A stretch of DNA of 10,128 nt from Acidobacteriota bacterium (lineage in GTDB: Bacteria > Acidobacteriota > Blastocatellia > Pyrinomonadales > Pyrinomonadaceae), in the NCBI GenBank assembly GCA_020853255.1, contig JADYZI010000330.1, forward strand, positions 1 to 10,128. Reading direction: 5' to 3'. Below are positions 4,208-10,128 of this stretch, piece by piece. Position numbers and translations under genes: made by a program. Numbering within the stretch: position 1 is the first letter of the stretch; every line of letters starts with the position of its first letter. The notes below the pieces were generated by a model. That model saw only the letters and a list, made by a program, of their open reading frames with translations, had not been told where the DNA came from and did no database searches.

Positions 4208-5284
4208 CTACCATCCCGTCGCATAACTCGCGATCGTGTTGATCAGCTGCACCTCAAAAAGTTTCGAGGTCGCGTAATCGAACAACGCCGCACCATTGAT
4301 GTCCATTGAATAGATCCCGTTCCGCAAGGTCGGCTTAGTCGTCCGGTATTTCGCGACCGGCACCAGCACGCTCAGTTTTTCGTAGATCGAACCCTCTATC
4401 AAAGCTCCCGTCGCCGTCAGCAGAATGTCGATCGGCTTCTGCTGCTGCACATAGGTCAGCTCCGGTGTGCCCGCGGCCATGTCCACGCCAAGCGTAAAAT
4501 CAAGCCGCTGTTTATCGAACTCGCACGCTGATCTGATCTGTCCGCTTGTCGGGTCGCCCGGCGTCAAATATTCCGCACAGCCCGGCTTGAACCCGGCGTC
4601 CAGCAGCAGTGACTGCTGATAGTTGAACCTAAACTTCCGGTACCGGCAGCCGTACGTTATCGCCGAAACGCCCGATGGCGTCGTCACAAGGGCGATCTGC
4701 GTGTTAAAGAACTTCTGCCTGGTCGTAAACTCGGCAACCGTCGGCGTCGCTGCCGGTGCCCACGTCACGGGCGATGCCGGGTTCAATGCACCCGCACCCT
4801 GCAGGCCGAAGTCCATCATCAGCACGCCGCTCTCTTCGCCGTACAGTGAGCATCCGTTCGCCACGCACCGCGGCATCAGCATGTTCCAGCCCGGCCCCAG
4901 CGTTTCGGCATACGTCACCGCCTTGCCCTGCCGCGAGGTCTGTGGGTTCTGCGGTTTGAATTTATGCTCTTTCGATGTCGTTCCGCCGCCCGGTGTGGCA
5001 ACGGTGTAGTTGCCCAGGTTCAGGTACAGCGGACGCCCAATCTCTGTCACAAACGCCGGCATCGTGTGCTGCACACTCGTGTCGTGCCGCTCCAGCCACT
5101 GTTCCGTCTCCTGATTCTGCCCGTGCGACCAACTCTCGTCGTTGTTCGTCTGCGGTTCATAATCGATCGTGTTCTCGTCCGTCGTAATGATCCGCCTCAA
5201 CGCGCCGGCCGCGATCGTTTTCTGCGTCACATAATCCGTCTGCAGGCCGTATGCGTAGCCCCGCGACACTGGTGTATCAGCCAT
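4208..5284 (-). CDS. Major tail tube protein (358 aa)
   Basis: The stacked hexamer subunit of the long tail tube. The call rests on the general look of large phage tail tube proteins (N-terminal GYAYGLQTDYV, then an early TTDENTIDYEP stretch, beta-rich throughout, no signal or membrane segment) and on context: after a tail terminator-like gene and before the frameshifting chaperone and tape measure. At 358 residues it exceeds lambda V (246) but fits two-domain tube proteins seen in environmental siphoviruses. The start is ATG 5284, directly abutting the previous stop (TAA then ATG), behind a strong AGGAGG in the upstream gene's last codons. This is the best ribosome binding site in the cluster, in line with the high copy number needed. 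Five cysteines are present. Confidence 0.75.
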   Translation of the reverse strand: MADTPVSRGYAYGLQTDYVTQKTIAAGALRRIITTDENTIDYEPQTNNDESWSHGQNQETEQWLERHDTSVQHTMPAFVTEIGRPLYLNLGNYTVATPGGGTTSKEHKFKPQNPQTSRQGKAVTYAETLGPGWNMLMPRCVANGCSLYGEESGVLMMDFGLQGAGALNPASPVTWAPAATPTVAEFTTRQKFFNTQIALVTTPSGVSAITYGCRYRKFRFNYQQSLLLDAGFKPGCAEYLTPGDPTSGQIRSACEFDKQRLDFTLGVDMAAGTPELTYVQQQKPIDILLTATGALIEGSIYEKLSVLVPVAKYRTTKPTLRNGIYSMDINGAALFDYATSKLFEVQLINTIASYATGW

Positions 5285-5575
5285 TTATTCATTTCCTCCT
5301 TTTTTCTTTTCCGGCTCCCCTCCTGTATTAGGAAGGGTGGCAGCCGCTTCGGCTGACGGGGTGGTCTCTTCCGGCTCCCCTCCTGTCTTAGGAGGGGTGG
5401 CAGCCGCTTCGGCTGACGGGGTGGTTTCTTCTCCAAAGCCCGACGCTATCAGGTGGTCCGCAAACCGCCGGTTGTCCGTCTCAAAATATCCGCCCTTGTT
5501 TTCCGCTCCAAAATTGCCGTGCCCGACGTACTCCGGTGCACCCTTCACGGCCTTTATCCGAATCGTTTCTGACAT
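5285..5575 (-). CDS. Small tail-region protein with in-frame palindromic repeats (96 aa)
   Basis: The first 45-50 residues look like a genuine small domain (MSETIRIKAV, then YVGHGNFG, then RRFADHLIASGFG). The rest is made of two 20-residue units, EETTPSAEAAATPPKTGGEP and a close variant, encoded by the palindromic DNA repeats at 5314-5426, followed by KKKGGNE. The 60-base repeat period keeps the frame. ATG 5575 is preferred; an upstream in-frame TTG (5581) is closer to AGGAG (5 bases instead of 11) and would add two residues. The gene abuts the tail tube gene, whose ribosome binding site lies in its last codons. The function of the N-terminal domain is unknown; placement suggests a tail or neck role. 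The Thr/Pro/Ala/Glu tail is probably disordered. Confidence 0.7.
   Translation of the reverse strand: MSETIRIKAVKGAPEYVGHGNFGAENKGGYFETDNRRFADHLIASGFGEETTPSAEAAATPPKTGGEPEETTPSAEAAATLPNTGGEPEKKKGGNE
5314..5426. repeat. Tandem pair of palindromic repeats inside a coding sequence
   Basis: Two 53-base copies (5314-5366 and 5374-5426, period 60) of the element also found at 4085-4200. The CAGCCG-AAG-CGGCTG hairpin is intact in both. The CCCCTCCT stem is intact in the second and has a mismatch in the first (AGGAAGGG). Read on the minus strand they encode ETTPSAEAAATPPKTGGEP-like peptides in the open frame. Confidence 0.9.
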
Positions 5576-5589
5576 GATCAAAAGTTCTC

Positions 5590-6036
5590 CTATTCCGTAT
5601 AACCGCTCGGGTTCACCAGCAGCGGCACGTTTGCCACCGCGTACGGCTCGCCGTCCAAAACGTCATATCCGCGTGAGCTTCGCCGCACCAGCACATCGCA
5701 CACCCGCGAGCCCATCGTCGGGTCGTTTATAAAAAGCTTGGTGATCTCGCTCTCAATCTCAAACACCTTCCCCAACGCATCCTGCCGCTGCCGCTTGTCC
5801 TTTCCCTCGACCCGTGCAAAGCAGACCAGGATAATGTCCACATCCATTTCCTTCAGCCCGCCGCCTGGCCCCGCCGCAAGTGTCCCAACCGCTTCCGAGA
5901 TCCTCACCCCAGCCGCCTTCCCGATCTTCTGATGCACCGTGTCATGCAGTTCCAGCTGCGACAGCACATTCACCGAAGCCGAGGCATCAAACACCTCCTT
6001 CAAGTAATCATACAAATGCGTCTCGACAGGCTTCAT
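5590..6036 (-). CDS. Tail terminator / tail completion-like protein (148 aa)
   Basis: Length and pattern fit the small alpha/beta proteins that cap the tail tube at the head end (lambda gpU-like): an N-terminal helix (KPVETHLYDYLKEVF), a central strand with DVDIILVCFARVE, a basic helix (GKDKRQRQDALGKVFEI), and a C-terminal strand region naming a measured value (YAVANVPLLVNP). The place immediately before tail tube genes is the usual one for a terminator. It starts at ATG 6036, 4 bases after the previous stop; no strong Shine-Dalgarno sequence, so it is probably read by coupling. The next gene starts 14 bases after its stop. The family assignment is moderate; a minor tail protein is the alternative. 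Confidence 0.55.
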   Translation of the reverse strand: MKPVETHLYDYLKEVFDASASVNVLSQLELHDTVHQKIGKAAGVRISEAVGTLAAGPGGGLKEMDVDIILVCFARVEGKDKRQRQDALGKVFEIESEITKLFINDPTMGSRVCDVLVRRSSRGYDVLDGEPYAVANVPLLVNPSGYTE

Positions 6037-6040
6037 CTAT

Positions 6041-6709
6041 TTAGATCGCACCAAAAAACATTCCGTCCCGCTTCACCGGCGGCGGCGGCGAAACCGGCTT
6101 TAACGCCACGGCGATCTGCGACGATAGCTGCCCGCCGCTCCATGATTCGGACATCGTTGTGGACGACGCGGCCCCGGCTTTAGAGCTATGGAATAGACCG
6201 GGATAATTTAATACCGATGCTAGTGCCGTCTGCCCGCCGCCCGCGGTTAACGTGCGGTTATAAACAGCTGTCGCGTCGATCACCACATCACCGGTTGCCG
6301 ACGCCGCCGATGTGCTGATAGACGCGTTCGACTGATTAGTTTGGGCAGTCTGGCTCGGCGTTCCCGTAGGCGTTGACTGGTGGACACCTGTCCACGAACT
6401 GATACCGACACTGATCGCTGACGATGGGCCCGAATTCGGCGTGAACGTTAGATTATTCGTCCCCGTTGCCGGAGCGATCAACGACCATATTTCAACCACC
6501 CAGTTGATGAAATATGCCGGGGCCGAGTATGTCTGCCGCTGGACAAGCGTCATGCTGTACATGCCATGATCGACCGACGACATTCCATAGCCGCTCGACA
6601 CACAGGCGATCAGCAGGCGGTCAGAACCACTCGCTATCGTGTGCGATACATTCCACGGGCTATTACCGCTTGTCGCGTCCTGCGTGCTGCTGTCGAATGC
6701 TATCGCCAT
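6041..6709 (-). CDS. Beta-sandwich surface/fibre-like protein (222 aa)
   Basis: The sequence has the pattern of a beta-sandwich surface protein common in environmental phages and bacteria: MAIAFDSSTQDATSG at the start, SHTIASGSDRLLIACVSSGY, a central segment APATGTNNLTFTP, and SSWTGVHQSTPTGTPSQTAQ. The last strand (SQIAVALKPV) is followed by a Pro-rich linker (SPPPPVKRD) and a hydrophobic tip FFGAI. No membrane segment or catalytic motif is visible. A role as a virion adhesin or decoration protein is likely but inferred. The ATG lacks a Shine-Dalgarno sequence and follows an A8 run. The upstream frame is open for a further 36 codons without a start codon, so the true start could involve something unusual. 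Confidence 0.6.
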   Translation of the reverse strand: MAIAFDSSTQDATSGNSPWNVSHTIASGSDRLLIACVSSGYGMSSVDHGMYSMTLVQRQTYSAPAYFINWVVEIWSLIAPATGTNNLTFTPNSGPSSAISVGISSWTGVHQSTPTGTPSQTAQTNQSNASISTSAASATGDVVIDATAVYNRTLTAGGGQTALASVLNYPGLFHSSKAGAASSTTMSESWSGGQLSSQIAVALKPVSPPPPVKRDGMFFGAI

Positions 6710-6800
6710 GCAATTTTTTTTGGTGAGGCGGCCTAGCCTTACAAAGTCCCCCCAAGTATTGCCGCCCGCCCCACCATCTTTCGCGGGTCTTTTCTTGCCC

Positions 6801-6899
6801 TCATCCCGCGAAACCCGTTACCCAATAAAGCACCAGGCAGAAAACGATCAGCATCACCACCAGCCCGACATTGCCTAAGCTCACCCGATACCGCTCCAT
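6801..6899 (-). CDS. Single-span membrane peptide (32 aa)
   Basis: A short gene MERYRVSLGNVGLVVMLIVF then CLVLYWVTGFAG. Residues about 10-30 form one strongly hydrophobic span after a short polar/basic start, so it should insert in the inner membrane with one pass. Its ATG overlaps the stop of the upstream gene by one base (TGATG), strong evidence for coupled translation in the late operon. Membrane peptides of this size in late operons are sometimes holin-like or lysis regulators, but no lysis gene lies nearby and nothing else supports that. Confidence 0.55.
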   Translation of the reverse strand: MERYRVSLGNVGLVVMLIVFCLVLYWVTGFAG

Positions 6900-7252
6900 C
6901 AATAGCCTTTGCTCACTCCGACAACGAATATCTTGTCGCTAACCGAATCGTAAATCCCCGTCATAAAATCACGCTTCGAGGCCGTGGTCGTCAGCGTCAG
7001 TCCGGTTATGTCCGTTCCGAACGCAAATTTTGACCCGAGCGTGATCGTCCGCGAACCCGTCGCGTCCTGCACAAACTCCCATACATACTGAACGCCGTCC
7101 TGCATATTCGTTGGGTTATTCAGCGTCCGGTTGCCGCCAAGCGTCACCTGAAATCGGCGGCCGAGAGCGCAATTAGTTGCGATGTTCGCCCCGTCCGTCA
7201 GCGTTACCACTCCCGGCGACACTTGTTTTTGCGAAAGTACCGTTGCTCCCAT
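6899..7252 (-). CDS. Phage fibre-type beta domain protein (117 aa)
   Basis: A single domain of a kind often seen at the C-terminus of tail fibres and in stand-alone phage proteins: VTLTDGANIATNCALG, then TLGGNRTLNNPTNMQDG, then QDATGSRTITLGS, then FGTDITGLTLT, and the ending YDSVSDKIFVVGVSKGY. It predicts a beta-rich, probably trimeric surface piece. ATG 7252 directly abuts the preceding stop. It is probably a fibre component assembled with the products of 7253-8086 and 8091-8408. Receptor specificity cannot be read from sequence. Confidence 0.65.
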   Translation of the reverse strand: MGATVLSQKQVSPGVVTLTDGANIATNCALGRRFQVTLGGNRTLNNPTNMQDGVQYVWEFVQDATGSRTITLGSKFAFGTDITGLTLTTTASKRDFMTGIYDSVSDKIFVVGVSKGY

Positions 7253-8086
7253 TTACTTCCTGTAACTAGCCCGCAGCTTCTCACCCGTCAACGGCGCCGT
7301 CAGCATCGTTATCGAAGCTCCCGAAATCGTATAATCGTTCCCGGCCCCGCTCTCCTGCAGTACACCGTTCAGATACAGGTGCTCGGAGCCGGACACCGGC
7401 GTATTTGCCAGCGAAAACGCCGTGTTCGAGCCGTTGATAGACCCGGACGGCACTTCCTTGTCCACGAAGTTCGAGTTGGTCAAACCGCTCGCGGTCGTCG
7501 GTATCTGAAACCACGTCACCGCCGTCGTGCCCAGCGTTCCGCCCGAATTGGACGTACACAGCCACAGCGTGTCCGCGTTCGTCGTGCCTTCCTCGACCGG
7601 AACGACCGCACCCGGTATCTCCGCCCATGCGTCAAAGTCCGCCGCTCTGGTCAATGCCGAACCCGATCCGTTGAAGATATAAATACCGTTCTCGGCCTGT
7701 GCCGACTGGTTCTTCAGCAACAGCCGGTCGCCGTTCGACAGTGTCACGCCGTCAAACACCGCCGTTCCGGGATTTGACACCGTCACATTCGCAGTCGATG
7801 CGGCCCGGACAGATCCTTTTCCGTCAAAGATCGAGTTCAGATTCCCGATCGCCGTATCCACATATCCTTTTGTCGCCGCGTCCGTACCCGACGTCGGCGT
7901 ACCCAAGCTCGTGATCTTGTTACCGCCGTGCGACTGGTCGCCCGTAAACGCCACCGAGCCGTCGCGTTTTACAAAATTCGCTCCGTCCGCCAGCTTCGTC
8001 GATGCTATCGCCGCACCCGCCGCGACCTTCGCGTTCGTCACCGCACCGTCGGCTATCTGTCGTTCAACTATTTGTGTCGCTGCCAT
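7253..8086 (-). CDS. Tail-fibre-like protein (277 aa)
   Basis: Typical phage fibre language. An N-terminal helical repeat (VERQIADGAVTNAKVAAGAA) is followed by the classic FVKRDGSVAFTGD, NKITSLGTPTSGTDAATKGY shaft motif at about residues 37-77. A beta-rich body (about 90-200) has FDGVTLSNGDRLLLKNQ and ENGIYIFNGSG. A C-terminal module (about 212-277: VPSGSINGSNTAF, LYLNGVLQESGAGNDYTI, ending LRASYRK) is also present in the neighbouring 105-residue protein. The protein should be an elongated trimer on the virion, likely for host recognition. Start ATG 8086, 4 bases after the previous stop, with GAGG about 10 bases upstream. Its gene lies between neck and tail tube genes, not after the tape measure, so it may be a neck or head fibre. 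Confidence 0.75.
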   Translation of the reverse strand: MAATQIVERQIADGAVTNAKVAAGAAIASTKLADGANFVKRDGSVAFTGDQSHGGNKITSLGTPTSGTDAATKGYVDTAIGNLNSIFDGKGSVRAASTANVTVSNPGTAVFDGVTLSNGDRLLLKNQSAQAENGIYIFNGSGSALTRAADFDAWAEIPGAVVPVEEGTTNADTLWLCTSNSGGTLGTTAVTWFQIPTTASGLTNSNFVDKEVPSGSINGSNTAFSLANTPVSGSEHLYLNGVLQESGAGNDYTISGASITMLTAPLTGEKLRASYRK

Positions 8087-8090
8087 AGAT

Positions 8091-8408
8091 TTATGCCCTC
8101 AAATAATCAACCAGCATGTTCGTCCCCGTCTCCGGCGAGACCGCAAGTGTCAGCGTCTGGTTGCCGCTCGTGTTAAAATCATCCACCTTCTTCTGCCTCA
8201 ACCCGTTCACCGTCAAACCGACCGACTCCGGTACGAACGGAAAGGCGGTCGTAAATATCGCATTGCTTCCGTTGATCGCACCCGTCGGCACTTCGCCGAT
8301 GACCTGGACGCCGTTGCCCGGTGTGCCCGGTGCTCCGGCCGGCCCTTGGATCCCGATCGTGACGATCTGCACGATCTCGCGTTCATGGATGATTGCTTCG
8401 TCACTCAT
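8091..8408 (-). CDS. Small fibre-like protein with collagen-like tract (105 aa)
   Basis: Residues about 1-18 are polar (MSDEAIIHEREIVQIV), then a short collagen-like run GIQGPAGAPGTPGNG (about 19-33). The C-terminal module (EVPTGAINGSNAIF to MLVDYLRA) has the same layout as the end of the 277-residue fibre protein. Collagen-like runs serve as trimer shafts in phage fibres, so this is likely a short trimeric fibre or a connector. ATG 8408 overlaps the upstream gene by 8 bases (ATGAGTGA), showing coupling. Confidence 0.65.
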   Translation of the reverse strand: MSDEAIIHEREIVQIVTIGIQGPAGAPGTPGNGVQVIGEVPTGAINGSNAIFTTAFPFVPESVGLTVNGLRQKKVDDFNTSGNQTLTLAVSPETGTNMLVDYLRA

Positions 8409-8742
8409 TTAACGATTGGACCGTTATCGACCCGTGAAATAGCCTCTTGCCGTCCAGCGTCACGTAATAGGGTGCGTTCTGGAACGTGTATGCCGCTTTC
8501 ATCGCTCCGCTCGGATTTATCGTTATCTCGCCCGCCGCGGCGTTTGATAGATAACATCCTGGATTCACGGCCGAATAGACGATCTCCGAACCGCCTTTCG
8601 GTGTGATCCTCATCTCGATCGCTTTACCGGTCAGGTCAAAACGCGGCAGCGTCATGTCGCGCGGCCCGAAGTAGAACACGTAATCCCGCGTCTCGCCCCG
8701 CCGCAGCGTAAGATCTACATTTCCGCTTTCCATCACCGCCAT
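8401..8742 (-). CDS. BppU-like N-terminal domain protein (113 aa)
   Basis: The pattern VDLTLRRGETRDYVFYF, then FDLTGKAIEMRITPKGG, and a final strand pair (YYVTLDGKRLFHGSITVQS) fits the Ig-like N-terminal domain of baseplate protein BppU and many short phage relatives, which attach receptor-binding parts to the virion. Here it is a stand-alone domain, without the helical and receptor-binding parts. ATG 8742 follows AGGAAG. It heads the fibre block and is probably an adaptor linking fibres to the neck or tail. A 50-base gap with a hairpin separates it from the upstream neck gene. Confidence 0.55.
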   Translation of the reverse strand: MAVMESGNVDLTLRRGETRDYVFYFGPRDMTLPRFDLTGKAIEMRITPKGGSEIVYSAVNPGCYLSNAAAGEITINPSGAMKAAYTFQNAPYYVTLDGKRLFHGSITVQSLNE

Positions 8743-8757
8743 TTCTTCCTGTCAGTA

Positions 8758-8778
8758 CCACCTCGCGTCAGCGGGTGG
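8758..8778. other. Intergenic hairpin
   Basis: CCACC, T, CGC, GTCA, GCG, GGTGG forms an 8-bp stem with one bulged T and a 4-base loop. It lies in the 50-base gap between the neck gene and the BppU-like gene. No T-run follows on the minus strand, so it is not a standard late-operon terminator. It could be a transcript processing or stability element, or a single copy of another dispersed palindrome. Confidence 0.5.
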
Positions 8779-8792
8779 GTTTCTTGGGTGGA

Positions 8793-9341
8793 CTAATTAA
8801 ACAGCTTCTTCAGCACCGCATCGCCGATCGATTGTGCTTCGCCTTCCAATCTCTTTGCCGCGCGTTCATCAAACGGGTTCGGCCGCGTTGCCTTTGCCGA
8901 TCGCCGGAATACAAATATCTGTCCGCCCGCCAATAGATAACTTTCGCCCGCCGGTGCCGTCGGTACTGGTATCAACAGCACCTTCGCCGTTTTCGGCCGT
9001 ATCGCCGCCCGGCCTCTCGCCACCCTTTCCGCGTAATTGAACGCCGGCCGGGGCGAAAGCGACACGTGTTTCCGTTCCTTCCCGTCGGCACCCATGATCA
9101 CGCCCTGGCCGCCGCCAACCCGGGCCGATCGTGCCGATACTGTCAGCGTCGCTTCCAGCCGCTCGTAGTTCACATCCGGTGCGGCCACGCCCTGTTTCAA
9201 ATTGCCGGTCTCCACCGGCACCTCGTCGCGAAGCAGCTGATAGCCGCGTTCGGCCAGCCGCCCGAGCAATGCCCGGTTCGCCCGCGTCAAATCACGGGCA
9301 ATATCATCCAGGGCTTTTACGTCAACAACGATCTCCGCCAT
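8793..9341 (-). CDS. HK97 gp10-like neck / tail completion protein (182 aa)
   Basis: The family is recognised by its N-terminal half: an amphipathic helix LDDIARDLTRANRALLGRLA followed by the signature DEVPVETGNLKQGV (about residues 38-53), seen in HK97 gp10 and related proteins that join tail to head. A Gly-rich turn (GGGQGVIMGADGKER) and a C-terminal region with FDERAAKRLEGEAQSIGDAV follow. It is somewhat longer than the usual 120-150 residues. ATG 9341 overlaps the connector gene by 20 bases, with GAGG 4 bases upstream. Confidence 0.75.
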   Translation of the reverse strand: MAEIVVDVKALDDIARDLTRANRALLGRLAERGYQLLRDEVPVETGNLKQGVAAPDVNYERLEATLTVSARSARVGGGQGVIMGADGKERKHVSLSPRPAFNYAERVARGRAAIRPKTAKVLLIPVPTAPAGESYLLAGGQIFVFRRSAKATRPNPFDERAAKRLEGEAQSIGDAVLKKLFN

Positions 9342-9801
9342 ACATCCTCGTCGCAGCTTCCGCCGCCAGCGGGTCTTCCTCGACCAGCAAAAAGCCGCCG
9401 TCCGGCGTCCCGTCGCTTATCAAATACGGCTCCGCTATCTCGCGGGCCATCTCCAGCATCTGCACCGCCACCGCATCCGTCTCGGCCGGCGTCAGATACT
9501 TCCGCATTTCGCGACCCTCGCTCGTCATACTCGTCGCCACGATGCCCTTTGACGTGAGCGGAAAATTCATCCCGCGAATCGCAAAATGATATGTCAAATG
9601 TGCTTCCGCCGATTTTAGGTCCGCCTGCATCTCGTCGTAGGTCGGATCTTCGGTCAATGCGTTCGCATACGCCGTGTCACCAACCCATTTCCGCAGCCGC
9701 CGGCTCGCCGCCCCAATAGCGGGCGTGATCCGTTTCTCGTCGATGTCATCGCTGATATCGAACCGTTCCCGAAACTCGGCTGCGGAAATAAGTTGGTCCA
9801 T
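9322..9801 (-). CDS. Head-tail connector-like protein (159 aa)
   Basis: Mostly helical, about the size of the gp6/gp15-type adaptors that sit under the portal. The sequence MDQLISAAEFRERFDISDDI, then RITPAIGAASRRLRKWVG, shows the usual entry of these adaptors: a short locus-setting segment then helices rich in Arg and Ala. The long helix TDAVAVQMLEMAREIAEPYL follows. Position directly before the gp10-like gene supports the call. ATG 9801 lies 4 bases after the previous stop. A precise family cannot be named from sequence alone. Confidence 0.6.
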   Translation of the reverse strand: MDQLISAAEFRERFDISDDIDEKRITPAIGAASRRLRKWVGDTAYANALTEDPTYDEMQADLKSAEAHLTYHFAIRGMNFPLTSKGIVATSMTSEGREMRKYLTPAETDAVAVQMLEMAREIAEPYLISDGTPDGGFLLVEEDPLAAEAATRMYGGDRC

Positions 9802-9805
9802 CTTC

Positions 9806-10128
9806 TTATTTGCCCACGATCAGCAGCCGGCCCGACTCCAACGCAACCTGTGTCGCATCGCCCACCTTCGAGCCGAGTTTCACCTGCTGATCTCTCACGA
9901 CCTGAAATCCCGTCACCGGGTCCCAGAATCCCGTGTCCTTGTCCTTCAGCTCAACGACCCGGGCTTTGTCAGCTTTAGCTTTCGCCTCAGCCGCCTTTGC
10001 TTCCTCGTCAGCTTTAGCTTTCGCCTCAGCCGCCTTTGCTTCCTCGTCAGCTTTAGCTTTCGCCTCAGCCGCCTTTGCTTCCTCGTCAGCTTTAGCCTTC
10101 GCCTCAGCCGCCTTTGCTTCCTCGTCAG
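9806..10128 (-). CDS. C-terminal part of a repeat-containing virion-region protein (cut by window edge)
   Basis: The last 107 codons of a gene entering from the right edge. It holds at least four 13-residue units (EEAKAAEAKAKAD), strongly helical and TolA-like, then a 50-residue conserved-looking tail domain with TGFWDPVTGFQVVRDQQVKL and ending SGRLLIVGK. The helical repeat probably forms a rod or coiled coil that spaces the end domain from whatever lies upstream. Its place just before the head-tail connector suggests a head or neck protein. The N-terminus is not visible, so the family is not assigned. Confidence 0.65.
   Translation of the reverse strand, partial: DEEAKAAEAKAKADEEAKAAEAKAKADEEAKAAEAKAKADEEAKAAEAKAKADKARVVELKDKDTGFWDPVTGFQVVRDQQVKLGSKVGDATQVALESGRLLIVGK
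9968..10123. repeat. 39-bp tandem repeat, four full copies
   Basis: Units start at 9968, 10007, 10046 and 10085, with a fifth beginning at 10124 at the window edge. Three are identical; the fourth has a single change (synonymous, AAA to AAG for Lys). Each unit is 13 codons, so copy number can change without breaking the frame. Confidence 0.95.

Noticed and set aside
4141..4210. Readthrough of the tail tube stop codon (TAG) into the repeats, giving a Pro/Arg-rich extension
   Set aside because: The frame is open only because the palindromic repeats happen to lack stops; there is no readthrough context and the product is a repeat translation.
6739..6804. 21-codon basic ORF (MRARKDPRKMVGRAAILGGTL) overlapping the membrane peptide stop as ATGA
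   Set aside because: Too short to support, and an alternative frame over the same bases looks at least as plausible; the start/stop overlap is the only evidence.

Overview
The window reads as part of the structural (late) region of a tailed, siphovirus-like phage or prophage. Sixteen phage genes run on the minus strand, from the right edge of the window to the left. A separate cassette of small genes on the plus strand (about 1307-2747) is inserted among them. No integrase, att site, portal, terminase or capsid gene is visible, so prophage and free phage cannot be told apart. The DNA is GC-rich with G/C-biased third codon positions. The host is uncertain. Copies of a palindromic repeat of a kind I associate with Acidobacteriota and similar environmental bacteria hint at such a host, but this is recollection and not proof.

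Minus-strand layout, in order of transcription: a partial protein with perfect 13-residue Ala/Lys/Glu repeats (9806-10128); a head-tail connector-like protein (9322-9801); an HK97 gp10-like neck/tail-completion protein (8793-9341); a block of fibre- or surface-type proteins (BppU-like domain 8401-8742, collagen-like 8091-8408, tail-fibre-like 7253-8086, beta-rich 6899-7252, a 32-residue membrane peptide 6801-6899, beta-sandwich 6041-6709); a tail-terminator-like protein (5590-6036); a small protein carrying two in-frame palindromic repeats (5285-5575); the major tail tube protein (4208-5284); a tail-assembly chaperone pair (3312-4049 and 2896-3315); a 60-residue protein (2717-2899); and the start of the tape measure protein (1-1306, partial). 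Most neighbours overlap or abut, as in one late operon.

The chaperone pair sits in the position of lambda G and G-T. It carries an exact A AAA AAG slippery site with an upstream Shine-Dalgarno-like GGGGAG, so a -1 frameshift would give a 384-residue fusion. This is the best supported notable feature.

The plus-strand cassette lies between the chaperone/60-residue genes and the tape measure gene. It has a membrane-anchored protein (1328-1741), a strong sigma70-type promoter (1748-1775), a roughly 240-nt hairpin-rich leader with a possible 17-residue leader peptide, a decayed antirepressor (P22_AR_N) / Rha regulatory segment (2023-2553), a 44-residue ORF, and an intrinsic terminator (2719-2747). 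The terminator is written into the last codons of the opposing 60-residue gene. The whole resembles a phage moron, partly decayed, with transcription opposed to the late operon.
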